Source of the DNA: Okeania sp. SIO3B5
Lineage (GTDB): Bacteria > Cyanobacteriota > Cyanobacteriia > Cyanobacteriales > Microcoleaceae
Assembly: GCF_010692555.1 (NCBI RefSeq)
Contig: NZ_JAAHHG010000049.1
Coordinates: forward strand, 1-38,111
Reading direction: 5' to 3'
Length of the DNA stretch: 38,111 bases
Every line of letters begins with the position of its first letter. Positions within the stretch are counted from its first letter, which is position 1. Made by a program: the position numbers and the translations under genes. The notes below the pieces were generated by a model. The model saw only the letters and a program-made list of their open reading frames with translations. It did not search any database and was not told where the DNA came from. Positions 24,001 to 33,021 of the stretch are shown one piece after another.

Positions 24001-26223
24001 AGGTGGAGTTAAATGGTCAATAATTACAGCTTGAGACCTCCGTTTAGCTTGAGAACCTTCTCCTGGATCATTAACAATAAATGGATAAAAATGTGGCAAA
24101 GCACCGAGAGCTATTTCTGGAAAACATTCTTGAGATAAACCGACACTTTTACCAGGCAACCATTCTAAATTTCCATGTTTTCCCACATGAATAATTGCAT
24201 CTATTTTAAATTTTTCTCTCAACCAATAATAAAAAGCTAAATAATCAGGAGTTGGTTCTAAATCTGGAGCATGATAATTTAAACTGGGGTCAATATCGTA
24301 ACCCCGCGAAGGTTGAATACCTACAAAAATATTTCCTAACTGAATTCCTGGAATTGGAAAATTCTCAATTTCTTTTACTTCATTATCTTTCTGAAATTCT
24401 GAAAAATCACTAGAAAAATCTTGGGAAAAAGATAGAGGAACTATAGTGGAATTAATCCGTACATCCGTGGCAAAATCCGTGTGTGCCGTGGCAAAATCCG
24501 TGTGTGCCGTGGCAAAATCCCTGTCTGCGACTGTGTGAAAATCTCCATCATTTTCTTTCTGAAACTCTGAAAAATCACTAGAAAAAGATTTAAAAAAAGA
24601 TGGTGAAAATATAGTGGAATGAATCCGTACATCTGTGGCAAAATCCTTGTCTGGCACCCATCTCTGAATAATTTTTTCCCTTACAACTTCTGGCAAACTA
24701 GCAAAATATGTTTCAAATTCTGCTAAGGATAAAGACTGGAAAACAGGACGTAATTCACGACTTTCCAAATCATTTGTTACTCCAGAAGTCAGACATTTAA
24801 TTAACTCATCCCCCGTTGCCGGAATACTTTCCAAATAATAACCAGCTCCTTCTAAAGCTTGAAGAATTTCTACACAACTAGCAGGAGTATCTAACCCAAC
24901 TCCATTAGCAAGACGACCGTCACGATTAGGATAATTTGCTAATATTAATGCGATGCGACGTTGAGATACTGGAGTTTGTCGTAACTTTATCCAATTAGCA
25001 GCCAATTCTGACACAAATTCAATCCTATCTTGAACCGGAAAATAACTCACTACATCTGTTTCTAAATCGGAATTCCAAGTTTGAACTGCCTTAAAAGAAA
25101 TTGCCCGACTAATAATATTTCCATCTACTTCTGGTAGGGCAATATTCATCGCCACATCCCGTGGCGAAAGACCTTGAAATTGACTTTCCCACTGCTCAAA
25201 ATTTCCACCACTAAAAATTACTTGTAAAACTGGAATGTCTAAATTTTTCCCATTTCTTAACAAGGGAGGAAAAGACAAATTTTCTAATTCTGAATCTTGA
25301 TTATCTTTTTCTTTTGGGTTTAATACCCCGCCGTCTAAACAGTGTTGAGAATTCTTTTTCCTTCTTCCTTCTTCCTTCTTCCTTCTTCCTTCTTCCTTCT
25401 TCCTTCTTCCTTCTTCAGTCACAACAGAGACAGCAAAACTGGTTGTGTTTAACAATAATTGAATTGCTTCAGCATTTTCAGGTTGAAAATATGCCAGTAT
25501 TTCTCCCTGTACTTCTACATCTCTAGGAGAAGAAACAAAGACTGGCACAGGTTCTAAATTTTGTTCTATTAAAGCTTGGCAAAGAGCATCTATAGGAGCA
25601 ACATTTCCAGACAAATAATGAGCGCGATAGAATAATATTCCAACTTTTGCCTTTGTACTTTGTTCTTCTTTTTGCAAAGGATAAATTCCGACTCGTGGCA
25701 CTGGTATAGGTAAGGCAAAATCATAACTTTTTTTCATACAAATATTAGCGATAAACTTGAGACCATTAACAAAATTATCTACCCCACCTTCTATTAAATA
25801 TTGCCAGAATTGATTAACTAGAGAAATTGAAACATTAGAATGACTAATTAAATCTGGATCTGGGCGGTCATCTCCAGGAATTACTATTAGTTTTACCCCT
25901 TCTTTTTCTATCACTTCTAGCAAGACTTCCAAACCATAAGACCAATAGGATCGCCCCCCTAAAAGTCGAACAATAATTACTTTTGCCTTAGATAAAATAT
26001 CATCAGCATAAGTATCAATAGTTAACTGTTGTTGTAAGTGAAGTAAATTAGCAACTCTCACTGATGGAAAATCTGAAGGTAGTTTATTAACTGCTGCTGC
26101 TAATGTTTGAATATCCGTATCTGCTGCAGTTAAAAAGATTATTGGTGCGGGAGTTTGTTCGATAAAAATTACCCCTTCTGCTTGAGGGTTCCAACCACCA
26201 GGAGTAGCTGCTATTCGGTGCAT
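21097..26223 (-). CDS. cobN: Cobaltochelatase subunit CobN, enlarged by in-frame repeats
   Basis: Large subunit of the ATP-dependent cobalt (or related metal) chelatase for corrinoid synthesis; CobN/ChlH superfamily. 1708 residues, against about 1250-1300 usual. The N-terminus MHRIAATPGGWNPQAEGV and core motifs HVGKHGNLEWLPGK (near 684), IQPSRGYDIDPSLNYHAPDL, VWGTSTMRTGGDDIAEAL and FGSKPGAYGAGLQGLI are conserved. Three insertions explain the excess. About 282-323 is a GGAAGAA heptamer run (EEGRRKK x3) plus a degenerate tail. About 524-617 is FATDVRINST/FATAHTD text. About 800-1118 carries eight 34-residue repeats (CYSEKDSANKDFA). All lie between conserved blocks and keep frame. The last residues NLEFRI come from AATTCTGAATTCTAA repeat text next to a MITE. 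Activity with such loops is plausible but untested. Confidence 0.9.
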   Translation of the reverse strand: MHRIAATPGGWNPQAEGVIFIEQTPAPIIFLTAADTDIQTLAAAVNKLPSDFPSVRVANLLHLQQQLTIDTYADDILSKAKVIIVRLLGGRSYWSYGLEVLLEVIEKEGVKLIVIPGDDRPDPDLISHSNVSISLVNQFWQYLIEGGVDNFVNGLKFIANICMKKSYDFALPIPVPRVGIYPLQKEEQSTKAKVGILFYRAHYLSGNVAPIDALCQALIEQNLEPVPVFVSSPRDVEVQGEILAYFQPENAEAIQLLLNTTSFAVSVVTEEGRRKKEEGRRKKEEGRRKKNSQHCLDGGVLNPKEKDNQDSELENLSFPPLLRNGKNLDIPVLQVIFSGGNFEQWESQFQGLSPRDVAMNIALPEVDGNIISRAISFKAVQTWNSDLETDVVSYFPVQDRIEFVSELAANWIKLRQTPVSQRRIALILANYPNRDGRLANGVGLDTPASCVEILQALEGAGYYLESIPATGDELIKCLTSGVTNDLESRELRPVFQSLSLAEFETYFASLPEVVREKIIQRWVPDKDFATDVRIHSTIFSPSFFKSFSSDFSEFQKENDGDFHTVADRDFATAHTDFATAHTDFATDVRINSTIVPLSFSQDFSSDFSEFQKDNEVKEIENFPIPGIQLGNIFVGIQPSRGYDIDPSLNYHAPDLEPTPDYLAFYYWLREKFKIDAIIHVGKHGNLEWLPGKSVGLSQECFPEIALGALPHFYPFIVNDPGEGSQAKRRSQAVIIDHLTPPMTRAEIYGALQELETLIDEYYEAQNLDPSRLSVIRERIVNLIEKEGLDKDLSNEGWQDTDFATDAGINSTIIPLSFPESNSTNFSEEIEEVTSDSCYSEKDSANKDFATDVRINSTDFSEETEEVTSDFCYSEKDSANKDFASDIRINSTDFSEEIEEVTSDFCYSEKDSANKDFASDIRINSTDFSEEIEEVTSDFCYSEKDSANKDFASDIPINSTDFSEEIEEVTSDFCYSEKDSENKDFATDVRINSTDFSEETEEVTSDFCYSEKDSANKDFATDVPINSTNFSEETEEVTSDSCYSEKDSANKDFATDVPINSTNFSEETEEVTSDSCYSEKDSANKDFATDVRINSTDFSEFEEADTDFATDVRINSTNDENTKFSKLITNIDGYLCELKEAQIRDGLHIFGQCPQGQQLRDLIIAIARHPSTTRLGLTRALAEDLGLDFNPLTDNFSTIINQSLVIDGKSCRTLGDAVELLEEKAANLVENLINQNPIDSPFPQTNKELEWIRQKLLPSLQKTNQEITNLLIGLDGKYIPSGSSGAPTRGRPDVLPTGRNFYSVDIRAIPTETAWRIGQLAAENLIERYTQENGEYPQTLGLSVWGTSTMRTGGDDIAEALALLGVKPVWDRPSRRVIDFEILPVSILGRPRVDVTLRISGFFRDAFPNIIDLFDQAVIAVANLDESPTENPLAAQVKKEVKYWQELGLTEIQAKARSQYRIFGSKPGAYGAGLQGLIESQNWQDDQDLARAYINWSSYAYTGINNSYNQEARAINSPEAFSQRLQQMQIVLHNQDNREHDLLDSDDYYQFQGGMTVAIRALTGKNPDTYFGDNSMPENPKVRQLKEQIARVYRSRVVNPKWIAGVMRHGYKGAFEMAATIDYLFAYDATAKCVEDFMYQGVAEAYIFDENVQSFIQAKNPWALRDMAERLLEANQRGLWQSVNQKTLDKLQAIALEAEGIIENLEFRI
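22867..23800 (-). repeat. In-frame 102-bp tandem repeats inside cobN
   Basis: Eight units of 102 bp (34 codons). Each contains TCTGAAAAATCAGTAGAATT, AATCCGTACATCTGTGGCAA, AATCCTTGTTTGCTGAGTC and TCGGAAGTTACCTCTTCT on the plus strand. Neighbouring units differ mainly at ATCTGTG/ATCCGAG and CCGT/CGGT. A shorter relative of the AATCCGTACATCCGTGGCAA core lies at about 24445-24520 and 24620-24650 in the same gene. The period is a multiple of three and no stop is present in frame. Confidence 0.95.
25354..25412 (-). repeat. GGAAGAA heptamer run inside cobN
   Basis: About eight heptamers read in frame as EEGRRKK repeated three times (three heptamers equal 21 nt or 7 residues). The same heptamer flanks the cobN and urtB starts. 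Confidence 0.9.
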
Positions 26224-26779
26224 ATATTTGTATTTTTGAAAAATCCTTATAATTTTACCATAAACTTTCTTTTTTATACCAAGGAAGAAGGAATAAAGAA
26301 GAAGGAAGAAGGAAGAAAAATTTAGTTATCTAGGAGATAAGGAAGAAAAATTTAGTTATCTAGGAGATAAGGAGTAAATATTGAAAAAAAGGGAAAAAAT
26401 AATAGCGATAGCTGTCTAAAATGAATTAGAGCTGCTCTTTTTAAGCATCTGCGATCAAGATTCACTTTTTATAGCTCAATACGGTTCATATAGGACAAAA
26501 AACCATAAAGTATGGAACAATTAGGATAGCTTTTAATATTACAGAACTACCAGAAAAAATCCTTAAGTTAACTGTATTGAGCTATAGACTCATCTACCTT
26601 CCTTCTTCCTTACTTAAAAAAAATCTTAACTAAACTGTATTGTTTTATAGCATTTTTTTTCAAAGCGGTATTATCTATTAATACTTAGACCAAACTATAA
26701 GCACTTTAACTCCCGGAATTTTTGTTGCGAACACTGTAGATTAAATGTAATAACAATTAAATTAATTTTTAAATTAGAG
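26224..26779. other. Spacer between divergent cobN and a small gene
   Basis: 556 bp. It has a GGAAGAA run at 26281-26315, a tandem pair of GGAAGAAAAATTTAGTTATC at about 26311-26370, and the 117-bp inverted-repeat element at 26470-26586. It should hold the promoters of both genes, but I cannot name a box with confidence. Confidence 0.5.
26470..26586. repeat. Putative MITE with TATAGCTCAATAC ends
   Basis: TATAGCTCAATACGGTT at the left and AACTGTATTGAGCTATA at the right are inverted with one mismatch. 117 bp, non-coding. TA at both tips would fit a TA-targeting element. Confidence 0.6.
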
Positions 26780-27277
26780 ATGGAAATGATAGAAGTAAAT
26801 TTGACAACTTGGAGAATATTCTCGATAGTATTATCAATATTTGTGGGAGTTATGAGTGGCATGAGCGGTTATCTATTTACTAAATCTCAACTATCTCAAA
26901 CTCCATCTATAAATATGGGAGTTCAAAAAAGTAATTCTCTAATATATTTAACAGGTATAGTTATTGAAAAAACTTGGAGTAAAAGTGCTGAGTATTGGAT
27001 AGCAGGAGATAGTAATTATTATGTCTTAGATATAGGATATTTAGAAATAGAAAAACGTTCTGCTGAAGAAGGTGTAATTCTGCGTGCTTCAGAAGCGATC
27101 GCTTTTGAAAGTTTTGCCGAATATGTCGGGAAAAAAGTGGAAATAAAGGGAGAATATGTTGAGAGTAAACCATATCAACCAAAAAGTGCTTATGAGTCTT
27201 ATCCAATGGGAATGGATGGCAGACCTTTACCTAGAGGAGCAGGATTTAAAGTTTATGAAATTAGGGTGTTAAATTAA
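26780..27277 (+). CDS. Membrane-anchored hypothetical protein
   Basis: 165 residues. A single N-terminal hydrophobic segment at about 11-34 (IFSIVLSIFVGVMSGMSGYL) is followed by a small domain with alternating hydrophobic strands: IYLTGIVIEKTWSKSAEYWI, YYVLDIGYLEIEK, GKKVEIKGEYVES and a terminal KVYEIRVLN. The pattern is that of an OB-like or small beta domain outside the membrane, but I recognise no family. An alternative start is Met3 (26786). The gene is convergent with the glycosyl hydrolase at 29261 and is followed 23 bp later by the 84-bp array. Confidence 0.6.
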   Translation: MEMIEVNLTTWRIFSIVLSIFVGVMSGMSGYLFTKSQLSQTPSINMGVQKSNSLIYLTGIVIEKTWSKSAEYWIAGDSNYYVLDIGYLEIEKRSAEEGVILRASEAIAFESFAEYVGKKVEIKGEYVESKPYQPKSAYESYPMGMDGRPLPRGAGFKVYEIRVLN

Positions 27278-27294
27278 TAGATATTAGTTGTTTT

Positions 27295-29245
27295 GCCACA
27301 ATAAAAAAATTGCCATTTCTAGTCTCTTTCCTCACCCAAGTCAGAAAAAATTCCTACCTTTTCCCTTCTACTATTTATCTGAGAGGAAAAAATTTGCTTG
27401 CTGGAGTTCTGTGTCTAGGAGAAAGTTAGAGAAAATTTCTATCTTTTCGACTCTAGTGTTTACCTGAGAGGGAAAAAATTGCCACTTTTAGTCTCTTCCT
27501 TTGCCCAAGTCGGAAAAATTTCGAGCTTTTACCCTCTACTATTTATTTGAGAGGAAAAAATTTACCATTTCTAGTCTCTTCCCTCCCCCAAGTCAGAAAA
27601 AATTTCGAGCTTTTACCCTCTACTATTTACTGGAGAGGAAAAAATTTGCTTGCTGGAGTTCTGTGTCTAGGAGAAAGTTAGAGAAAATTTCTATCTTTTC
27701 GACTCTAGTGTTTACCTGAGAGGGAAAAATTTACCACTTTTAGTCTCTTCCTTTGCCCAAGTCGGAAAAATTTCGAGCTTTTACCCTCTACTATTTACTG
27801 GAGAGGAAAAAATTTGCTTGCTGGAGTTCTGTGTCTAGGAGAAAGTTAGAGAAAATTTCTATCTTTTCGACCTTAGTTTTTATCTGAAAGGAAAAATTTG
27901 CTTGCTGGAGTTCTGTGTCTAGGAGAAAGTTAGAGAAAATTTCTATCTTTTCGACTCTAGTGTTTACCTGAGAGGGAAAAATTTACCACTTCTAGTCTCT
28001 CCCTTTGCCCAAGTCAGAAAAATTTCGAGCTTTTACCCTCTACTATTTACTGGAGAGGAAAAAATTTGCTTCCTTGAGTTCTGTGTCTAGGAGAAAGTTA
28101 GAGAAAATTTCTATCTTTTCGACTCTAGTGTTTACCTGAGAGGGAAAAATTTACCACTTCTAGTCTCTTCCCTCACCAAAGTCGGAAAAATTTCGAGCTT
28201 TTACCCTCTACTATTTATCTGAAAGGAAAAAATTTGCTTCCTGGAGTTCTGTATCTAGGAGAAAGTTAGAGAAAATTTCTATCTTTTCGACTCTAGTGTT
28301 TACCTGAGAGGGAAAAATTTACCACTTTTAGTCTCTTCCTTTGTCCAAGTCGGAAAAATTGCTAGCTTTTACCCGCTACTATTTATTTGAGAGGAAAAAA
28401 TTTACCATTTCTAGTCTCTCCCTTTACCAAAGTCAGAAAAAATTTCTAGCTTTTACCCTCTAGTATTTACTGGAGAGGAAAAAATTTGCTTCCTTGAGTT
28501 CTTTCTCTAGGAGAAAGTTAGAGAAAATTTCTATCTTTTCGACTCTAGTGTTTACCTGAGAGGGAAAAATTTACCACTTTTAGTCTCTTCCCTCACCAAA
28601 GTCGGAAAAATTTCTAGCTTTTACCCGCTACTATTTATTTGAGAGGAAAAAATTTACCATTTCTAGTCTCTCCCTTTACCAAAGTCAGAAAAAATTTCTA
28701 GCTTTTACCCTCTAGTATTTACTGGAGAGGAAAAAATTTGCTTCCTTGAGTTCTTTCTCTAGGAGAAAGTTAGAGAAAATTTCTATCTTTTCGACTCTAG
28801 TGTTTACCTGAGAGGGAAAAATTTACCACTTTTAGTCTCTTCCCTCACCAAAGTCGGAAAAATTTCTAGCTTTTACCCTCTACTATTTATTTGAGAGGAA
28901 AAAATTGCCACTTCTAGTCTCTCCCTTTACCAAAGTCAGAAAAAATTTCTAGCTTTTACCCTCTAGTATTTACTGGAGAGGAAAAAATTTGCTTCCTTGA
29001 GTTCTGTGTCTAGGAGAAAGTTAGAGAAAATTTCTATCTTTTCGACTCTAGTGTTTATCTGAGAGGGAAAAATTGCCATTTTTAGTCTCTTCCCTCACCA
29101 AAGTCGGAAAAATTTCTAGCTTTTCCCCTCTACTATTTATTTGAGAGGAAAAAATTTACCACTTCTAGTCTCTTCCCTTTGCCCAAGTCAGAAAAATTTC
29201 TAGCTTTTCCCTTCTACTATTTATTTGACAGGAAAAAAATTACGA
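27295..29245 (+). repeat. About 23-unit tandem array of 84-bp units, two subfamilies
   Basis: Type A units read ACCACTTYTAGTCTCTTCCC, TCACCAAAGTCGGAAAAATT, TCTAGCTTTTACCCTCTACT and ATTTATTTGAGAGGAAAAAA. Type B units read GCTTGCTGGAGTTCTGTGTC, TAGGAGAAAGTTAGAGAAAA, TTTCTATCTTTTCGACTCTA and GTGTTTACCTGAGAGGG. The two types align over their length. Type B units start near 27391, 27647, 27814, 27898, 28067, 28236, 28486, 28738 and 28988. The spacings are about 84, 168 or 252 bp, giving a higher-order pattern of AB and AAB. The array fills the gap between two convergent genes. Confidence 0.95.
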
Positions 29246-29260
29246 TATCAATGATTTTCC

Positions 29261-30457
29261 TTATTTCTTTGAACTAGAGATATGTGGTCTTGAAATCTTT
29301 CCCTGAAATATTTTTTCCAAAGCTTCATTTCTGATATTTTCTGACTCCTTTCCCCACTTCCATAAACTTTCATAGAAAAAGAACGATACTCCCGCAAAAT
29401 TTCTATTCCGCACTGCTTCTACTTGTTCTTCAATTGTCGTTATCGGAGTAGAATTATTTCTCAAACCAGTCAAAATTCCAATAGCAAAAGGAATATGCTT
29501 TCTAGCTAATTTAACCTCTGTTCGTTCCAACTCATTAATAAAACGTTTCATATCTGAACGATAAACCTGTAAAACAATTTCATCAATCAACTCTTCTCTT
29601 TCCCAAGTAAACCAGTCTTGCAAATAAGCAGGTAAAGCAAAATGGAAAGGATTAGGAGATACAGAAATAATACAGTCTGGTTTTATCGCTTTTATTTCTT
29701 CAGAAACCCGCTCCATAAAGTTATTAATTTTATCCGCTCGCCAACGCACCCAAAAAGTTTCTTGATAATTTTTAGAAGGGGATAAACCAGGAAGTTCTTT
29801 TTCATATAATTTAACTGTAAAATCGTCATAACCAAATTCGGCAGGTAAGCCAAAATGGTCATCAAATTGAATGCCATCTATATCGTATTTAGTAACAATT
29901 TCCAGGATTAAATCCAAAATAAATTGTTGTACTTCTGGATGAAAAGGATTAAGCCAAACTCTAGCATCTTCTCCTTCCATTTTAATAGTAGTTCCATTCA
30001 GTCGTTTAGTTAACCAATTAGGATGTAATTTTGCTAATTCTGAATCTGCTGGTGCCATGAAACCAAATTCAAACCAAGGAATAATTGTTAAGCCTTTTTG
30101 ATGCCCTTCGGTAATAATTTCTTGTAAAAAATCTCGCCCTTGTAAACCAGGAGTTGGGTCTAAAGATTTGCCAAATACTTGTTGAGCTACTTGACTAGGA
30201 TATAGAGTATAACCACCTTGCCAAACAGTAGGATAGAGTGTGTTGAAGTTTAGTTTTGCTAAACGATTTATCGCTGATTTTGTGCCTGAACTAGAAAATA
30301 AAACATCACTATCAATATTAGTTATCCAAACGCCACGAATTTCTGTTTGTTGTGTGGTTTTGCTAATTTGATTAGAGGCTAATACTAATGTAATTGTGGT
30401 GAAAATTGCAATTAGTGTTAGGGCGATGGTTCGGTAAATTGATTTTGATTTAACCAT
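29261..30457 (-). CDS. GHL10-type glycosyl hydrolase (DUF187 family), secreted
   Basis: 398 residues. N-terminal signal or anchor at about 8-27 (YRTIALTLIAIFTTITLVLA). The catalytic TIM-barrel domain begins EIRGVWITNIDSDVLFS (about 39), with LNFNTLYPTVWQGGYTLYPS, GLTIIPWFEFGFMAPADS, RVWLNPFHPEVQQF and YDIDGIQFDDHFGLPAEFGY (near 194). These are hallmarks of the family 10-like hydrolases (PF02638) found in cyanobacteria and YngK-type proteins, which probably act on cell-wall or extracellular glycans. The C-terminal IFQGKISRPHISSSKK is short. Upstream lie seven tandem copies of its own leader and first codons. No Shine-Dalgarno precedes the ATG. Confidence 0.85.
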   Translation of the reverse strand: MVKSKSIYRTIALTLIAIFTTITLVLASNQISKTTQQTEIRGVWITNIDSDVLFSSSGTKSAINRLAKLNFNTLYPTVWQGGYTLYPSQVAQQVFGKSLDPTPGLQGRDFLQEIITEGHQKGLTIIPWFEFGFMAPADSELAKLHPNWLTKRLNGTTIKMEGEDARVWLNPFHPEVQQFILDLILEIVTKYDIDGIQFDDHFGLPAEFGYDDFTVKLYEKELPGLSPSKNYQETFWVRWRADKINNFMERVSEEIKAIKPDCIISVSPNPFHFALPAYLQDWFTWEREELIDEIVLQVYRSDMKRFINELERTEVKLARKHIPFAIGILTGLRNNSTPITTIEEQVEAVRNRNFAGVSFFFYESLWKWGKESENIRNEALEKIFQGKISRPHISSSKK

Positions 30458-31700
30458 GAAATTTTGATAGATATTGAAATTATTTGTGATTTAGCGATCG
30501 CTCAGATTATAAGATTAAATTATCTAAATTTTTCGCGATAATTGAAATTAGGATTATGTCGATAGTTCGGCAAATTGATGTTGATTTAATCATAAGATTT
30601 TGAGAGAGGTTAAATTTGTTGATTGTTGATAAATTGCTAATATCCATAAATTTATAATTGAGATAAATAGAAATAGAGATATAGTCAAAAAGCTAAAATT
30701 CCGTTCTTGAAATTTTAGTGAGAGTTGAAATTAGTATTATGGGAATAATTCGGGAAATTGATTGAGATTTACACATGAGATTTTGAGAGAGGTTAAATTT
30801 GTTGATTGTTGATAAATTGCTAATATCCATAAATTTATAATTGAGGCAAATATTAATAGCACTCTCGTGAAAGACCTCAAATTCAATCCTGGAAATTTAG
30901 TGAGAGTTGAAATTAGTATTATGGGAATAATTCGAGAAATTGATTAAGATTTAGACATGAGATTTTGAGAGAGGTTAAATTTGTTGATTAGTGAAGCGAT
31001 CGCCTATATCCATAAATTGATAATTTAGGCAAATAGAAACAGGGATATAGTCAAAAAGCTAAAATTCCGTTCTTGAAATTTTAGTGAGAGTTGAAATTAG
31101 TATTATGGGAATAATTCGGGAAATTGATTGAGATTTACACATCAAATTTTCAGAGAGGTTCAATTTATTGATTGTTGATAAATTGCTAATATTCATAAAT
31201 TGATAATTTAGGCAAATAGAAACAGGGATATAGTCAAAAAGCTAAAATTCTGTTCTTGAAATTTTAGTGAGAGTTGAAATTAGTATTATGGGAATAATTC
31301 GGGAAATTGATTGAGATTTACACATCAAATTTTCAGAGAGGTTCAATTGATTGATTGTTGATAAATTGCTAATATCCATAAATTGATAATTTAGGCAAAT
31401 AGAAATAGGGATATAGTCAAAAAGCTAAAATTCTGTTCTTGAAATTTTAGTGAGAGTTGAAATTAGTATTATGGGAATAATTCGGGAAATTGATTGAGAT
31501 TTACACATCAAATTTTCAGAGAGGTTCAATTGATTGATTGTTGATAAATTGCTAATATCTATAGGTTGATAATTGAGGCAAATATCAATAACACTCTTGT
31601 GAAAAACCTCACACTCAATTCTTTAAACTTTGATAAGAATAAAAATTAGTATTATAGGAATAACTCGGGAAATTGACTGAGATTTGACCATGATATTTTG
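30458..31700 (-). repeat. Seven 183-bp tandem copies of the glycosyl hydrolase leader and first codons
   Basis: Minus-strand ATG (or equivalent) positions are 30593, 30776, 30958, 31142, 31325, 31508 and 31691, spaced 182-184 bp; the true gene starts at 30457. Most copies begin a micro-frame that parallels the gene's MVKSKSIYRTIALTLI: MIKSTSICRTIDIILI (30593), MCKSQSISRIIPIILI (30776, 31142, 31325, 31508) and MVKSQSISRVIPIILI (31691). The copy at 30958 stops at codon 5. The shared upstream text on the minus strand includes AACCTCTCTCAAAATCTC and TTTAGCTTTTTGACTATATC. Frames end after 22-28 codons. Confidence 0.9.
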
Positions 31701-31866
31701 AGAAAAATTAAATTTGTTGATGTTTGAGTTATCGCTAATATCTATAGATTGATAATTGAGCTAAATATAAATAGCTAAAATTAAGGATTAGTATTTGATA
31801 TTATACTTCTTTCTCGCAGTTGTCAATTCTAAATAAAAGTTCTAAATCTGGTTTAATCTCGGATGA

Positions 31867-31872
31867 TATAAT
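31867..31872 (+). promoter_or_regulatory. Putative -10 box of the DUF262 operon
   Basis: A consensus TATAAT lies 28 nt before the first ATG. No good -35 is visible at the expected distance. It is the best promoter candidate in the 200 bp upstream. Confidence 0.4.
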
Positions 31873-31899
31873 AAAGATTAAAATAAAAAAGTCAAATTT

Positions 31900-33021
31900 A
31901 TGGTCAGTCAAAAAAACTCAAATAAATATCAAGCAGAAGAAAACGGGGATGAGGAAGTTTATGAAAAAGATAATTTAACTTACGACCCTGAGAAAATTAA
32001 TATTATTACTAGGGAACCTACAATTGAACAATTAGTAAGAAGAATAAATGAAAAAGCTCTTGATTTAGCTCCAGATTTTCAGCGTCATTCTGATATATGG
32101 AATGATGAGGTTAAAAGTCGATTGATTGAATCAATTATTATTAGAATTCCTTTACCAGCTTTTTATATTGATGGTACTGATGAAGATAACTGGTTAGTAG
32201 TAGATGGTTTGCAAAGACTTTCAGCTTTAAAAAAATTCGTTGGTAATAATTTACAGTTAACAGGTTTAGAATATCTGGATGAACTTAATGGTAAAACCTA
32301 TCAAGAATTAGACCGTAAATATCAACGTCGTATTGAAGAAACCCAGGTTACAGTTTATCTAATTGCACCGGGTACACCAGCTAAAGTTAAGTACAATATT
32401 TTTAAACGTATTAATACAGCAGGAGAACGTTTAACTCCTCAAGAAATACGTCATGCTCTTAATCCTGGTAAAGTCCTAAAATTATTAGTTGACCTCGCTA
32501 AATCTCCAAAATTTACTGATGTTATTCAACTTGGTGAATCACGAATCAAACGTATGGATGATCGAGAATTTGTACTAGGTGCTTTAGCAGTGATGCTAAC
32601 ATCTGATTCTTATAAAGATTATGCAAAGTATGGCAGAGAAGAATTTTTAGATAATGCCATGAAAAAAATTAATGATTTATCTGATTCTAAAATCCAACAA
32701 CTTGGTAAGAAATTCAAAAGTACTATGATTGTTTGTCAAGAAATATTTGGCGATGAAGCTTTTCGGAAACCTAAAAAACCGAAACAAAGGAAATTCCCAG
32801 TCAATAAAGCTTTGTTTGAAACCTGGTCATTTCATATTAGTCAGCTTAATAGTCAAGAAATTCAAAAACTTAAAATGCGGAAGCAAGACTTAATAAATCA
32901 ATTTGCCAAATATGTAGACAAAGACAAAGAATTTTTCAAGTCTATATCTCAAGCTCAAGATAAGATAGAATATCGTTTTGAAACTATTGAAAAAATAATC
33001 AAGGAAGTTATAAATGATTAG
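31900..33021 (+). CDS. DUF262 domain protein (ParB/Srx-like), first gene of a putative defence operon
   Basis: 373 residues. DFQRHSDIWNDEVKSRLIES at 59-78 and WLVVDGLQRLSALKKF at 98-113 are the two hallmark blocks of DUF262. The usual DGQQR is DGLQR here. FKRINTAGERLTPQEIRHAL near 168 is the third block. The family belongs to the ParB/sulfiredoxin superfamily and forms the NTP-sensing or hydrolysing half of GmrSD-type restriction enzymes. There is no DUF1524 HNH nuclease domain in the C-terminal third, so any effector must be supplied by the neighbours. The stop overlaps the start of the next gene by 8 nt, indicating translational coupling. A defence role is inferred. Confidence 0.85.
   Translation: MVSQKNSNKYQAEENGDEEVYEKDNLTYDPEKINIITREPTIEQLVRRINEKALDLAPDFQRHSDIWNDEVKSRLIESIIIRIPLPAFYIDGTDEDNWLVVDGLQRLSALKKFVGNNLQLTGLEYLDELNGKTYQELDRKYQRRIEETQVTVYLIAPGTPAKVKYNIFKRINTAGERLTPQEIRHALNPGKVLKLLVDLAKSPKFTDVIQLGESRIKRMDDREFVLGALAVMLTSDSYKDYAKYGREEFLDNAMKKINDLSDSKIQQLGKKFKSTMIVCQEIFGDEAFRKPKKPKQRKFPVNKALFETWSFHISQLNSQEIQKLKMRKQDLINQFAKYVDKDKEFFKSISQAQDKIEYRFETIEKIIKEVIND

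Noticed and set aside
27501-27719. 72-residue open frame within the 84-bp array
   Set aside because: 84 is a multiple of three, so a chance frame stays open over adjacent units; it closes at unit changes.
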